The notes under the pieces are model-generated. The model ran no database searches. It saw nothing but the letters and a program-made list of their open reading frames with translations, and was not told where the DNA came from. A program made the translations under genes and the position numbers. A stretch of DNA of 64,000 nucleotides from contig NZ_BMFJ01000001.1 of NCBI RefSeq assembly GCF_014638275.1, positions 2,282,338 through 2,346,337 of the forward strand, given 5' to 3'. Positions 48,988 through 60,235 of this stretch are shown in pieces; within the stretch, counting starts at the first letter, position 1; the number at the start of each line of letters is the position of its first letter. This DNA is from Primorskyibacter flagellatus. GTDB taxonomy: Bacteria > Pseudomonadota > Alphaproteobacteria > Rhodobacterales > Rhodobacteraceae.

Positions 48988-49900
48988 GTGGGTGTCCTCT
49001 TCCTAACAGGCCCGGCGGCAGGTGTCTCCCCGCGCTGTCGGGCTGAAATCCTCGGGCCGGTGCGGCCCTGTCGTCATGGGTGTGATAACGGGCGATGCCG
49101 TCGGCCCCGGCGCTCAGCCAGAACAGGTCGTCCTGCCAGGCCTCCCGCAGCATGGCCGACTGATCGGGGTCGAAGGGCTGCCAGGGGCCGTCGCCCGCCG
49201 GTATCGTCTCCGGGTCGATGTCGCGCCCGGCGAGCACGCGGCGCAGTTCGGCACGGTCGGGGGCAGCGTTCAGGTGGTGGTCCGCATGGTCCCGCAGCGG
49301 CGTGCAGTCCTGTCCGGTCATGTGCGACAACTTTTCCGGCGGGGCGAGGTCGTGGTCCATCGCGATGACCGCCGCGCCGGGGGTCGCTGCGGCAACATCG
49401 CGGATCACGTCCTGCCAGCGCCTGTGACTGCCTGCCACCGCATCGAGGTCCCGTGTACCGGGGGGAAGCAGGCCGCGCCCGACCGCGTAGGCCATGGCCG
49501 AGGGCCAGTAGCCGTCCTGCCGCCGCAGGGACAACGCGATCCGGACCGGATGCCCTGCAAAAGCACGGGCGACGCGCGCCATCCGTGCGGCGCATTCGGG
49601 ATAGAGCGCACGGGCCCGCAGGTTACCGGCGGGAGAGCCAAGCAGGTTCTCGTCGCTGACGACAAGGTGGCCGACCCCGGCGTCCCTTGCGCGCTCAAGA
49701 GCGGCGGCGATCCGGCGGCAGGCCCCGTCGACCCCGGCGTCGCCCGGGGCCATCAGCCCGTCGAACAGCCCGGCGCGGGTGCGCAATGGTCCCCAGAAGC
49801 CGATCCCCCTGCGCCCCAGCCCCCGCGTGTTCTGGCGCATGTACTGCTGGAAGGAGGTGGAGGCGCTGCGATGCGCGCCGGCGTGAATCGTGATCTGCAT
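48950..49900 (-). CDS. Sulfotransferase-like P-loop protein, unknown substrate
   Basis: 316 residues from the ATG at 49900. It begins [20 protein letters not shown], where HRSASTSFQ resembles the 5'-phosphosulfate binding loop (HRSGTT-like) of sulfotransferases. [10 protein letters not shown] and [20 protein letters not shown] also fit this group. The C-terminal 40 residues are Pro/Gly/His-rich without likeness. The reading frame runs 38 bp into the methylmalonyl-CoA mutase gene on the same strand, which is unusual, so the final residues may be a recent extension. An upstream in-frame ATG at 49963 is less likely. Confidence 0.65.
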   Translation of the reverse strand: MQITIHAGAHRSASTSFQQYMRQNTRGLGRRGIGFWGPLRTRAGLFDGLMAPGDAGVDGACRRIAAALERARDAGVGHLVVSDENLLGSPAGNLRARALYPECAARMARVARAFAGHPVRIALSLRRQDGYWPSAMAYAVGRGLLPPGTRDLDAVAGSHRRWQDVIRDVAAATPGAAVIAMDHDLAPPEKLSHMTGQDCTPLRDHADHHLNAAPDRAELRRVLAGRDIDPETIPAGDGPWQPFDPDQSAMLREAWQDDLFWLSAGADGIARYHTHDDRAAPARGFQPDSAGRHLPPGLLGRGHPHGIEERRLVGSR

Positions 49901-50080
49901 GGCCGGGGTCCCTGTCTGCCGCGCCCGGCGGGCCGGGCGGATGTGGATGGTGCGGCGCATCATGCCCTCCCACCACTGACAAAGGTCTTAACGCTGGTCG
50001 GGACGCGGGTTTTCGCGCCGGCAACGGTGACGTGGGGCGGCAAAGCGCCTATATCGGGAACAGGGAGGACCTGACACACG

Positions 50081-50581
50081 ATGCGCAAAGCCCTGATCTG
50101 CCTGATGGTTCTGGCCTCGGCCCCTTTGATGGCGCAGGAGGCATCCTCAGCCGCGACGCCCCCGGAAACCCCTGCCGAAACCACGGCAGAGGCCACGGAC
50201 GGCATCTTCCTCGACACCGCGCCGGAGTCGCTGGAGGCGCTGCGCTGGCAGAAACGGATCGTCGCGGTCTTTGCCGACAGCCCCGAAGATCCGCAGTTCC
50301 GCCGCCAGATGGAATCGCTGCAGCGCGATCCGCAGGCGCTGGCATATCGCGACGTGGTGGTGCTGACCGACACTGACCCGGCCGCGCAGTCGGCGCTGCG
50401 GGAAACCTTCCGACCACGCGGGTTCATGATGGTTCTGGTCGGCAAGGACGGGCAGATCAAGCTGCGCAAGCCCCTGCCCTGGGACGTGCGGGAGATTTCC
50501 CGCGCCATCGACAAGACCCCGCTCCGCCAGCAGGAACTGCGGGATCTGGGGCAGCGGGGCGGCGTCGCGCTCGGGCGGTAG
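50081..50581 (+). CDS. DUF4174 family exported protein
   Basis: 166 residues. A signal peptide (MRKALICLMVLASAPLMA) is followed by a low-complexity Ala/Thr/Pro linker (residues 20-40), then a compact domain: LRWQKRIVAVFADSPEDPQF, YRDVVVLTDTDPAA, RGFMMVLVGKDGQIKLRKPL. The latter stretch is DUF4174, which has a thioredoxin-like fold without the CxxC pair. Likely periplasmic. Family function unknown. It points away from the mutase region on the plus strand. Confidence 0.87.
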   Translation: MRKALICLMVLASAPLMAQEASSAATPPETPAETTAEATDGIFLDTAPESLEALRWQKRIVAVFADSPEDPQFRRQMESLQRDPQALAYRDVVVLTDTDPAAQSALRETFRPRGFMMVLVGKDGQIKLRKPLPWDVREISRAIDKTPLRQQELRDLGQRGGVALGR

Positions 50582-50662
50582 AGATTGCGCAGACCAGCGC
50601 GAAACCCTATATTAAGGGCAGGACGGGCACGGTGCCCGGACGCAAGGCGCGGAAGGTGACAT

Positions 50663-50737
50663 ATGGAACGTGATCCGAACATTCCCCTCACTCCGATCCC
50701 CGTGACGGGCCGGACGGGCCCGAAGCCGGGGTACTGA
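50663..50737 (+). CDS. Possible 24-residue small protein
   Basis: ATG at 50663 preceded by GGAAGGTGAC; reads MERDPNIPLTPIPV, then TGRTGPKPGY and stop. The ribosome-binding site is good and the peptide is Pro-rich, but it overlaps the 3' end of a gene on the other strand by 50 bp. Function, and even expression, is uncertain. Confidence 0.3.
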   Translation: MERDPNIPLTPIPVTGRTGPKPGY

Positions 50738-51353
50738 GCGCTTTCTGGCGCTGTACCGTTTCGCGGTGCCGCTCCTCCTCCACCGCCTTCGCGGCCGGTT
50801 TGCCCCCCTTTGAATAGGCGTCGATGATGCGCAGGGCGTGATGCCCGAAGGCGGAGGCCTGCTTCTTCATAGCGATGTAGTCGCGGTAGATCGCCGCCCG
50901 CCGCTGCGGTGACAGCGCTGCGAAGCCAGGCCCCCGCATATCCCCGACCAGCGTGGCGATGGCGCGGATCTGGCTGTAGTAGGCGACCACCGGGTCGATG
51001 GAACTGCGCGGCAGTATGTGGATCTGGTCGATCGCCGCCTCGAACACGCGATCGTTGTGTTCGACCGGGATGAAGGGCACGAAATCTGCTTCCGACTCGA
51101 TCCGGGCGGCCATTTCCGACCCGTAGCGGTCCAGTTCGTCGGCGGTGTCCAGCGTGGCGAGATGCGCGCCGATCTCTGCAAACAACGCGCGGTGCATGTC
51201 GCGCAGGCGTTCGGCGCGCAGCGTGGCGTCCCGGCGGCGGTTCTGCCAGCCGTTGACCATCCAGCCAAGCGCCACGAAGGCCCCGGCGATGACAGCCTGC
51301 CAGATCCGCGCGTCCAGCGCGGAGAGCCAGGATATCGGCGCCGGGGCCTCCAT
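50688..51353 (-). CDS. Membrane-anchored hypothetical protein
   Basis: 221 residues. One membrane helix near the N-terminus (IWQAVIAGAFVALGWMVNGW) is followed by a long helical cytosolic region (NRRRDATLRAERLRDMHRAL...). The C-terminal end is Lys/Gln/Ser-rich. The start at 51353 is 4 bp after the pccA stop, so it belongs to the pccA transcript. A longer in-frame start would overlap pccA. Its sequence shows no known domain; similar genes next to pccA are, as I recall, common in roseobacters. Confidence 0.7.
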   Translation of the reverse strand: MEAPAPISWLSALDARIWQAVIAGAFVALGWMVNGWQNRRRDATLRAERLRDMHRALFAEIGAHLATLDTADELDRYGSEMAARIESEADFVPFIPVEHNDRVFEAAIDQIHILPRSSIDPVVAYYSQIRAIATLVGDMRGPGFAALSPQRRAAIYRDYIAMKKQASAFGHHALRIIDAYSKGGKPAAKAVEEERHRETVQRQKALSTPASGPSGPSRGSE

Positions 51354-51357
51354 CGCC

Positions 51358-53403
<2,046 letters not shown>

Positions 53404-53456
53404 GTCAGTCCCTTCCCGGTTCCTGGCCGCGGGCGTTCCGCGGCGGTCGTGCATGC

Positions 53457-53491
53457 AAAAACCCCGCGGCAGCGCAGGCTGCTACGGGGTT
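53457..53491 (-). terminator. Intrinsic terminator of the small lipoprotein gene
   Basis: On the minus strand AACCCCG...CGGGGTT with an imperfect inner stem, followed by TTTTGC. It is located 56 bp after the stop of the 72-residue lipoprotein gene and before pccA, so pccA probably has its own promoter. Confidence 0.8.
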
Positions 53492-53546
53492 CGTCGTTTT
53501 CGGTGCGGCCGGGGACTGGCCCCGGCGCGCGGTGTTCAGCGTAAAA

Positions 53547-53765
53547 TCAGTTGAGGCTCGGGCATGCGCTCGGGTTGGTCTGGCAGTACGCGATGTTTGC
53601 ACCTGCCCCGACCAGCGCGCCGGTGCCGACATTGCCGCCCGTGAGTGCTGCCGCGGCAGCGCCCGTACCACCGCCTGCGAGGGCCTGTTCCCCGACGGTG
53701 TCTCCGCAAGCCGCGAGCCCTGCAAAACCTGCAAAGGCGACGGCGATGATTTTTGCTCTGCGCAT
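53547..53765 (-). CDS. Small lipoprotein with glycine-zipper-like region
   Basis: 72 residues. Lipobox GLAAC (Cys20) after MRRAKIIAVAFAGFA. The mature part (QALAGGGTGAAAAALTGGNV, GTGALVGAGANIAYC) has Gly-xxx-Gly spacing typical of glycine-zipper envelope proteins. Ends with CQTNPSACPSLN, adding two cysteines. Presumably anchored in the inner or outer membrane. Bounded by its own terminator. Confidence 0.82.
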   Translation of the reverse strand: MRRAKIIAVAFAGFAGLAACGDTVGEQALAGGGTGAAAAALTGGNVGTGALVGAGANIAYCQTNPSACPSLN

Positions 53766-54153
53766 TGTTCCGTTACTCCTCGAAATTTGCGTATCCGGGA
53801 GATAACACGCCGCGCGCGGAAAAGTTCCCGCGATGTTTCGACGCGAGCAGGAAATCGCCGAGTCCCCGCGGGGCGGAGCCGGGCGCTTTGACAGTGGTCC
53901 GGAAAAAGGGCGGGCGGTCTGACCTTGGGGACATCAGACCGCCCTGTTAGGGAAGGGTAACGGTAGTGACATGCCGCGTTCCGGACCGGGACAGGCCCGA
54001 AGGCGACCAGACGGATGCTGCATCCGATTCCCGGTGCGGAAAAGTGCCGTGCGAAATCGTCGACTTCTTGGGCCGGAATCTGCCTGAATTCGCCGGGGCT
54101 TGGCAAAAACCTGCTCAACTTGGGGCTGAGACGCGGGGCGGGGGCGATCCGGA
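53766..54153. other. 388-bp gap with orphan terminator; possible small RNA
   Basis: No protein gene. The minus-strand terminator at 53905-53944 lies about 210 bp beyond the stop of the upstream gene (54154). Between them are about 200 bp of sequence without an obvious reading frame, so a 3'UTR-derived or independent small RNA is possible. The remaining 140 bp are the promoter region of the 72-residue lipoprotein gene. Confidence 0.4.
53905..53944 (-). terminator. Strong intrinsic terminator
   Basis: On the minus strand GGGCGGTCTGA / TCAGACCGCCC, a perfect 11-bp stem with an 11-nt loop, followed by GCCCTTTTTCC. It is far from the nearest upstream stop. Confidence 0.8.
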
Positions 54154-54549
54154 TCACCAGTCCTCCTCCCTGTCGTCCTCTTCTTCCGCGTCGTCCCACT
54201 CCGTCGGTTCGAAGGCCTGCGGGAAAGACCGGCGGGCAACCGCCTCGTCTATCCTGAGAAGCGCGTCGTAATCGGCGGGGTCGAACGGGTCCTCTGCCGG
54301 GACGACCTCGCGCCCGAACAGCCAGGACAGGCGGCCGGCGTCGAGGTTGCCGCGTTCGAAAGGGTCGGTCCCGAAATGGTCCCAGAGCGCGGTCAAAAAG
54401 ACCTCGTCCGCCTTGCGGTCGATGGCCTTGCGGTCACGGAACCGTTCGCGCCGGATGATCGGCGTGACACCGCGCGGGTTGGCGCGGCGGATGGTGAACT
54501 GGAAATCCGATCCCGGCAGACGGCCGGGGAACCCGCGATGCTTCAGCAT
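54154..54549 (-). CDS. Conserved hypothetical protein with acidic tail
   Basis: 131 residues. Basic N-terminal half (FQFTIRRANPRGVTPIIRRE), a helical middle (FLTALWDHFGTDPFERGNL, ARLSWLFGREV region), and a strongly acidic end (EWDDAEEEDDREEDW). No signal peptide or membrane segment. It lies in the pccB-pccA interval that keeps several small conserved genes in this group. Function unknown. Confidence 0.7.
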   Translation of the reverse strand: MLKHRGFPGRLPGSDFQFTIRRANPRGVTPIIRRERFRDRKAIDRKADEVFLTALWDHFGTDPFERGNLDAGRLSWLFGREVVPAEDPFDPADYDALLRIDEAVARRSFPQAFEPTEWDDAEEEDDREEDW

Positions 54550-54630
54550 GGCGCCCTCCGGATCACGGACGGGATCAAGGGCGCGCAGGCGGGGAACGGG
54601 GCGGGCCGTGAGGCCGCGCCCCGGTAGTGC

Positions 54631-54771
54631 TTACTTGTACTTGCCGGTGTAGACCGGTTCGGACGAGATCGGCTCGGGTGCGACCTGAACGTACTCGGGC
54701 TCCGGCTGGGCACAAGCGGCGCCGAGGGCGACGAGACCCAGGGCGAAAACGATTTTGATGCTCTTGGACAT
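54631..54771 (-). CDS. Very small lipoprotein
   Basis: 46 residues. MSKSIKIVFALGLVALGAAC is a lipoprotein signal peptide (lipobox LGAAC, Cys20), followed by a short Pro/Glu-rich mature chain ending VYTGKYK. Start at 54771 is preceded by CAGGAGAACCAG; longer in-frame start codons lack a signal peptide. Too short for most automated callers, but the lipobox and ribosome-binding site are clear. The gene is followed by a GC-rich hairpin without a T-run. Confidence 0.8.
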   Translation of the reverse strand: MSKSIKIVFALGLVALGAACAQPEPEYVQVAPEPISSEPVYTGKYK

Positions 54772-54982
54772 CTGGTTCTCCTGTTCAAACTGCCAACCGA
54801 ACGGAGGCCGGGAAATTCCCCGCTCCGTCGGATTGTGGGCGCGTCTTGGGAAACGCCTGACCCAAACATAGCCCAAATCAAAACGGTTTCATACGGGGCG
54901 CGCGGGGGTCGCGAATCCTGTGACGGGAAAGTCGCAGCGACACAGGCAGTCCGGACGATGATCCCCAGATTTTGTATGGGCA

Positions 54983-55723
54983 TCAGAATTCCTCCCAAAC
55001 GCATGTGTCATTCTCGATCCGGAAGGCTTCGAAGACCTGCATCACGCCGGGCGCCGTGGTGGCGAAATCGACCGGGGCGGAGGCGATCGAGATCACCGCC
55101 TGAGCGGGTTTTTGCCCGTCCGTCGTGGGGTATCCAAGGGCCTGCGTCGCGCAGAGCGCGGCAAAGTCGTCAGCTACCGCGGCATAGCCACCCGTCGCCA
55201 GATCCGGCGCCACATAGCGCAGCCGCAGCCAGAGCGTACCGTCGGGCTGCAGCTCCTCTCGCGCCTCCTGAAGCGTCATCGGCAGACCGGATGGCACGGC
55301 CGGGGTCTCCTCCTGACCCCGGACCGTGGTCGCGGCGGTGCAGGGCACCCCCATGGCCGCGACGATAACCAGTGCCTGCGCCCGCCGGCCCGCGTGGGCC
55401 AGCCAGCGTCGGCGATTGTCCGGATCCTCCAGCACCGCGCGCAGGTCCTCCCCTGCGCGGGCGGGGGCGCGGCGCTCCGTCCGCCCCCCGGCTTCCACCA
55501 GGATCGTGTCCATTTCATGGCTGACACGCACCGCCGGTGCAAAACCGCCCATCCGGCGCAGCGCACGCCAGACGTCCTGCCGCACCTGCTGCGCCAGCCG
55601 GGTCAGCGACACCGCCCCCGCGGGCAGCCGCGTCGTCTCGCGCAGGTCGAAGCGAACGGGCAGGACCCGCGCCACCGTGACCGCGCGATCCGCGCGCAGG
55701 ATATGCCAGTTGTTGCGCGTCAT
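54983..55723 (-). CDS. Hypothetical protein, apparent fusion of two roseobacter families
   Basis: 246 residues. Residues 1-120 (MTRNNWHILRADRAVTVARV ... LAQQVRQDVWRALRRMGGF) look like a soluble basic domain of a family I recall as a separate small protein next to pccB. Residues 135-155 (AQALVIVAAMGVPCTAAT) resemble a signal or membrane segment. The remainder (VPSGLPMTLQEAREELQPDG, LWLRLRYVAPDL, ...ENDTCVWEEF) resembles DUF6497-type exported proteins. The two parts share one frame here. Start at 55723 is 7 bp after the pccB stop; a farther start would overlap pccB. Confidence 0.65.
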   Translation of the reverse strand: MTRNNWHILRADRAVTVARVLPVRFDLRETTRLPAGAVSLTRLAQQVRQDVWRALRRMGGFAPAVRVSHEMDTILVEAGGRTERRAPARAGEDLRAVLEDPDNRRRWLAHAGRRAQALVIVAAMGVPCTAATTVRGQEETPAVPSGLPMTLQEAREELQPDGTLWLRLRYVAPDLATGGYAAVADDFAALCATQALGYPTTDGQKPAQAVISIASAPVDFATTAPGVMQVFEAFRIENDTCVWEEF

Positions 55724-55730
55724 CAGACCT

Positions 55731-57263
55731 TCAGAGCGGAATGTTGTCGTGCTTTTTCCAGGGGTTCTGCAGCTTCTTGCCCCGCAGAGAGGCAAAGGCG
55801 CGGGCGACCCGGCGGCGGGTCGAACGCGGCTGGATGACCTCGTCGATGAAGCCTTTCTCGGCCGCGACGAAGGGGTTGGCGAAGCGGTCCTCGTAGTTCT
55901 TCGTGCGCTCGGCGATCTTCTCCTTGTCGGAGAGTTCGGAGCGATAGAGGATCTCCACCGCGCCTTTCGCGCCCATCACGGCGATCTCTGCCGTCGGCCA
56001 GGCGTAGTTGAAGTCGCCGCGCAGGTGTTTCGACGCCATCACGTCATAGGCGCCGCCATAGGCCTTGCGGGTGATGACGGTGACCTTGGGGACCGTTGCC
56101 TCACCATAGGCGAACAGCAGTTTCGCACCATGCTTGATGACCCCGCCATATTCCTGCCCCGTCCCGGGCAGGAAGCCGGGGACGTCGACGAAGGTGAGGA
56201 TCGGGATCTCGAACGCATCGCAGAAGCGGACGAAGCGCGCGGCCTTGCGGGAGCTGTCGATATCCAGACACCCGGCCAGCACCATCGGCTGGTTCGCGAC
56301 CACGCCGACCGTCTGGCCTTCGAGCCGGATGAAGCCGGTGATGATGTTCTTCGCGAAATCCTCCTGGATCTCGTAGAAATCGCCCTCGTCCGCGACCTTC
56401 AGGATCAGTTCCTTCATGTCGTAGGGGGAGTTCGCGTTCTCCGGGATCAGCGTGTCGAGAGAGGTCTCGATCCGGCCCGGTTCGTCGAAGAAGGGGCGGA
56501 CCGGGGGCTTTTCGCGGTTGTTGAGGGGAAGGAAGTCGACAAGGCGGCGGACCTCGGCCAGCGCCTCGACATCGTTCTCGAACGCGCCGTCAGCGACGGA
56601 GGATTTCTTCGTGTGGGTGGAGGCACCGCCCAGTTCCTCGGCGGTCACGACCTCGTTCGTCACGGTCTTCACCACGTCGGGGCCGGTGACGAACATGTAG
56701 GAGCTGTCCTTCACCATGAAGATGAAGTCGGTCATCGCCGGGGAATAGACCGCGCCGCCGGCGCAGGGCCCCATGATGACGGAAATCTGTGGTACCACGC
56801 CGGAGGCCATGATGTTGCGCTGGAACACGTCGGCATACCCGGCGAGAGAGGCAACGCCCTCCTGGATCCGTGCCCCGCCGGAATCGTTCAACCCGATGAC
56901 CGGCGCGCCGTTCTGGATCGCCATGTCCATGATCTTGCATATCTTCTGGGCATGGGTTTCAGAGAGTGAGCCGCCGAAGACGGTGAAATCCTGCGAAAAG
57001 ACATAGACCATGCGGCCGTTGATCGTGCCCCATCCCGTGACGACGCCGTCGCCGTAGGGACGCTGCTCCTCCATCCCGAAATCGGTGCAGCGATGCGCGA
57101 CGAACATGTCGAACTCCTCGAAACTGTCCGCGTCGAGCAGCAGTTCGATCCGTTCGCGTGCGGTCAGCTTGCCCTTGGCGTGCTGCGCGTCGATCCGCTT
57201 CTGGCCGCCGCCCAGACGGGCCGACTCCCGGCGCTCCTGCAATTCCTGAAGAATGTCCTTCAT
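55731..57263 (-). CDS. pccB: Propionyl-CoA carboxylase beta subunit
   Basis: 510 residues, the carboxyltransferase subunit transferring CO2 from biotin to propionyl-CoA. Two crotonase-like halves; seen: [56 protein letters not shown] in the N-half and [36 protein letters not shown] in the C-half. Normal length, start at 57263 ([12 protein letters not shown]). It is divergent from an MFS gene, with TTTGCAAA-type sites in the intergenic region. First gene of a same-strand series running through pccA toward the mutase. Confidence 0.97.
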   Translation of the reverse strand: MKDILQELQERRESARLGGGQKRIDAQHAKGKLTARERIELLLDADSFEEFDMFVAHRCTDFGMEEQRPYGDGVVTGWGTINGRMVYVFSQDFTVFGGSLSETHAQKICKIMDMAIQNGAPVIGLNDSGGARIQEGVASLAGYADVFQRNIMASGVVPQISVIMGPCAGGAVYSPAMTDFIFMVKDSSYMFVTGPDVVKTVTNEVVTAEELGGASTHTKKSSVADGAFENDVEALAEVRRLVDFLPLNNREKPPVRPFFDEPGRIETSLDTLIPENANSPYDMKELILKVADEGDFYEIQEDFAKNIITGFIRLEGQTVGVVANQPMVLAGCLDIDSSRKAARFVRFCDAFEIPILTFVDVPGFLPGTGQEYGGVIKHGAKLLFAYGEATVPKVTVITRKAYGGAYDVMASKHLRGDFNYAWPTAEIAVMGAKGAVEILYRSELSDKEKIAERTKNYEDRFANPFVAAEKGFIDEVIQPRSTRRRVARAFASLRGKKLQNPWKKHDNIPL

Positions 57264-57341
57264 GAGTGGCTCCCTTTCGCTCCGGTCCGTTGCGGCATGC
57301 GCGGGACCATATTCCCAGTTGTCGCTTGAACAAAGGGGCGA

Positions 57342-57392
57342 TTTGGCAAATTTGCAAAGCCTTGCAACGATCAGTGAGGAAAACTGCAAATC
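57342..57392. promoter_or_regulatory. Candidate PccR sites upstream of pccB
   Basis: TTTGGCAAA (57342-57350), TTTGCAAA (57351-57358) and TTGCAA (57362-57367) follow each other at about one helical turn. AAACTGCAAATC (57381-57392) is repeated exactly in front of pccR. In Rhodobacter sphaeroides, PccR acts through a TTTGCAAA-N4-TTTGCAAA type motif, as I recall. The spacing here is somewhat different. Confidence 0.65.
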
Positions 57393-57536
57393 AGCTAACC
57401 GCTGCGGCCCGCGGCGCGGCCGTGCAAAAACACCACCCCCGGAGGTGCAAAAGGATCCGACCGCCACATCTTGCACATCCCGGCGGCAGGGGACATGGTG
57501 TCCGGCGCTGCCCGTCAGGGCCCGAAAGCCCGAGAC

Positions 57537-58748
57537 ATGCCCGACATCCGCTCAGAAAACCGCACCCCGCCGCATCTGGTGACGCTGATCCTTTTGGCGT
57601 CGATGACCGCGCTTGCGATGAACATCTTCCTGCCGTCGCTGCCCAGCATGACCGAACATTTCGGCACCGAATACCGCTACGTGCAGCTGTCCGTCGCGGT
57701 GTTCCTTGCGGTGAACGGAGTCCTGCAGCTGTTCGTCGGACCGATCGCGGACAAGTACGGGCGGCGTCCGGTGATCCTGTGGGGGCTGGCGGTGTTCTGC
57801 GTCGCGACACTCGGCTGCCTCTACGCGCCAGACATCACCACCTTCCTGATCTTCCGCTGCCTGCAGGCCACCGTCGCCGTGGCCATGGTGCTGTCGCGGG
57901 CGATCGTGCGGGACATGAACAGCGCGGAAAAGGCGGCCTCCATGCTGGGTTACGTGGTCATGGGCATGTCGGTCGTGCCCATGGTCGCCCCGGCCATCGG
58001 CGGGTTGCTGGATCAGGCCTTCGGCTGGAAATCGACCTTCTGGGTGCTGCTCGCCTTCGGCGCGGCTGTCTTCGTCATCGTCTGGGTCGACCTCGGCGAA
58101 ACCGGGACGCCAAGCGACCGGTCGCTCTGGGGCCAGTTCGCGGAATATCCCGAGTTGCTGACCTCCCCCCGCTTCTGGGGCTACTGCCTTGCGACGGCCT
58201 TTTCCTCGGGCGCGTTCTTCGCCTTCCTCGGCGGCGCGCCCTACGTGGCCTCCAATGTCTTCGGGATGACCCCGGCGCAGTTCGGATACTTCACCGGGGC
58301 GCCGGCGATCGGGTATTTCCTCGGCAACTGGCTGACCGGCCTCTACGCAACGCGGGTCGGGGTGAACCGGATGATTCTCGCCGGCACGCTGATCGTCGGG
58401 ATCGGCCTCGCGTCGGCGCTGGCGCTGTCCTACGGCGGCCTGTCGTCCCCCTTCGTCTTCTTCGGCTTCATGACCTTCGTCGGGCTTGGCAACGGGCTGG
58501 TGATCCCCTCGGGCACGTCGGGGATGCTGTCGGTGCGACCGCATCTGGCGGGCACGGCGTCTGGGCTGGGCGGGTCGATCCAGATCCTCGGCGGCGCGGC
58601 GCTTTCGGCGCTGGCGGGGGCCATGCTGACACCGGGCAGTGGAGAGTTCCCCCTGCTGTGGATCATGTTCCTGACCGTGGTCGCGGGGCTGGGGTCGATC
58701 CTGCTGGTGATCTGGCGGGAACGGCAGCTTGGCCTGCGGATGATGTAG
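57537..58748 (+). CDS. MFS transporter, Bcr/CflA drug-resistance family
   Basis: 403 residues, twelve membrane helices. Early [20 protein letters not shown] and [19 protein letters not shown] (motif A with G-x-x-x-D-K-Y-G-R-R) and [20 protein letters not shown] are typical of Bcr/CflA polyspecific exporters. It lies between pccB and pccR, divergent from pccB and 86 bp upstream of pccR, so it could be part of the PccR regulon (for example exporting propionate-related compounds). That is only inference. Start at 57537 has no strong ribosome-binding site. Confidence 0.9.
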   Translation: MPDIRSENRTPPHLVTLILLASMTALAMNIFLPSLPSMTEHFGTEYRYVQLSVAVFLAVNGVLQLFVGPIADKYGRRPVILWGLAVFCVATLGCLYAPDITTFLIFRCLQATVAVAMVLSRAIVRDMNSAEKAASMLGYVVMGMSVVPMVAPAIGGLLDQAFGWKSTFWVLLAFGAAVFVIVWVDLGETGTPSDRSLWGQFAEYPELLTSPRFWGYCLATAFSSGAFFAFLGGAPYVASNVFGMTPAQFGYFTGAPAIGYFLGNWLTGLYATRVGVNRMILAGTLIVGIGLASALALSYGGLSSPFVFFGFMTFVGLGNGLVIPSGTSGMLSVRPHLAGTASGLGGSIQILGGAALSALAGAMLTPGSGEFPLLWIMFLTVVAGLGSILLVIWRERQLGLRMM

Positions 58749-58784
58749 TCCCCGCCGGGGCACGTTAACCGCTTGTCCACCGAT

Positions 58785-58824
58785 CTTTGCAAAGCTAGCC
58801 TCGCTAATCAGCAAACTGCAAATC
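58785..58824. promoter_or_regulatory. Candidate PccR autoregulatory site
   Basis: Palindrome CTTTGCAAAG (58785-58794) and AAACTGCAAATC (58813-58824) just upstream of the pccR start. The second word is identical to one in the pccB upstream region. This suggests PccR controls itself and pccB through the same sites. Confidence 0.62.
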
Positions 58825-58834
58825 CGGGATGGGC

Positions 58835-60235
58835 ATGGCGACCAAGAAACTCTACGCCGGGGCAAAGCTTCGCGAAACGCGGCAACGGCTCGGGCTGACG
58901 CAGAAGGATTTCGCCGGGAAGCTCGGCGTGTCCCTTCCCTATCTCAACCAGATGGAAAACAACAACCGTCCGGTGTCGACCACCGTGGTGCTGGCCCTGG
59001 CGCAGGAATTCGGGTTCGACGTCACCGAACTGTCCACCGGGGACAGCGAACGGCTGGTGTCCGACATGCGCGAGGCGATGGCGGATCCGATCCTGGCCGA
59101 TGTCGCCCCGCCTCTGCCGGACCTGCGGCTCACCGCATCGAACGCTCCCGCCCTTGCCCGCGCCTTCCTGCACCTGCACCGCGCCTACCGGCAGACGCAC
59201 GAACGTCTCGCCTCCCTGGACGAGGCACTGGGGCGGGAAGACGCGCGCACCCTGCCCTCCCCCTGGGACGAGGTGCGGGATTTCTTCCACTACTGCGACA
59301 ACTACATCGACGCGGTCGATCGCGCGGCGGAAAGCTTTGCCACCCCGGCCCAGCCCGACCGCAACATCCGGGTGCGCGCGGTGTCCCGGCTTGGCAACAG
59401 CGGGATCACCGTCGCCTTTGCCGACACGCCCGCGCTGCGCAGCTACGATCCCGACACCAAGCGGCTGACCCTGTCGCGCCGCGCCGCGCCGGAAACCCAG
59501 ACGTTCCAGCTGCTGCTGCAGCTGGCGCTGCTGGAATATGACAAGCTGATCGAGGCGACGCTGGATTTCGCCCGCTTCCAGTCCGACGCCGCGCGGGCCA
59601 TCGCGAAGATCGGGCTGGCCAACTACTTCGCCGGGGCGGCGCTGATGCCCTATGGCCCGTTCCTCGACGCCGCGCGCGAGGTAAGGCATGACGTGGAAAT
59701 CCTCGCCCTGCGGTTCGGCGCCTCCATCGAGCAGGTGGCCCATCGGCTCTCCACCCTGCAACGGCCCGGCGCGAAGGGAATCCCCTTCTTCTTCGTGCGG
59801 GTCGATCAGGCGGGCACGATCACCAAGCGGCATTCGGCCACGCGGCTGCAGTTCGCGCGGTTCGGCGGGGCCTGTCCGCTATGGAACGTACACCGCGCCT
59901 TCGAGACGCCGGGCCGGTTTCTGCGCCAGTTGGCGGAAACGCCGGACGGGGTGCGCTACATTTCCATCGCGCGGGACGTGAGCAAGCCGGGCGGAAGCTG
60001 GGGCGCACCGGACCGGCGGTTCGCCATTGCCCTTGGATGCGAGGTCAGCCATGCCTCTGCCCTTGTCTACGCGGACGATCTGGACCTGACCCGGCCGGAA
60101 ACCTTCGAACCGATCGGAATCTCCTGCCGGATCTGCGAGCGGGAGCATTGCCACCAGCGGTCGGTGCCGCCGCTGGAACGGCGGCTGACCATAAACGTCA
60201 ACGCCCGCGGCACCCTGCCCTACGAGGTCGGCTGA
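58835..60235 (+). CDS. pccR: Short-chain fatty acyl-CoA regulator PccR (ScfR family)
   Basis: 466 residues. The N-terminal XRE helix-turn-helix is LRETRQRLGLTQKDFAGKLG, SLPYLNQMENNNRPVSTTV. The middle holds an IrrE-like metallopeptidase-related region lacking a clear HExxH. The C-terminus has the conserved cysteine cluster GISCRICEREHCHQR typical of ScfR proteins. In Rhodobacter, PccR activates pccB when propionyl-CoA accumulates. The ATG at 58835 (MATKKLYAGAKL) agrees with the family start; an ATG two codons earlier is possible. Convergent with the DUF465 gene, overlapping by 16 bp. Confidence 0.92.
   Translation: MATKKLYAGAKLRETRQRLGLTQKDFAGKLGVSLPYLNQMENNNRPVSTTVVLALAQEFGFDVTELSTGDSERLVSDMREAMADPILADVAPPLPDLRLTASNAPALARAFLHLHRAYRQTHERLASLDEALGREDARTLPSPWDEVRDFFHYCDNYIDAVDRAAESFATPAQPDRNIRVRAVSRLGNSGITVAFADTPALRSYDPDTKRLTLSRRAAPETQTFQLLLQLALLEYDKLIEATLDFARFQSDAARAIAKIGLANYFAGAALMPYGPFLDAAREVRHDVEILALRFGASIEQVAHRLSTLQRPGAKGIPFFFVRVDQAGTITKRHSATRLQFARFGGACPLWNVHRAFETPGRFLRQLAETPDGVRYISIARDVSKPGGSWGAPDRRFAIALGCEVSHASALVYADDLDLTRPETFEPIGISCRICEREHCHQRSVPPLERRLTINVNARGTLPYEVG

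Noticed and set aside
46771..49368. Very long plus-strand open frame (865 codons)
   Set aside because: It is the reverse-strand shadow of the methylmalonyl-CoA mutase gene; such frames are common in GC-rich DNA and its translation has no family likeness.
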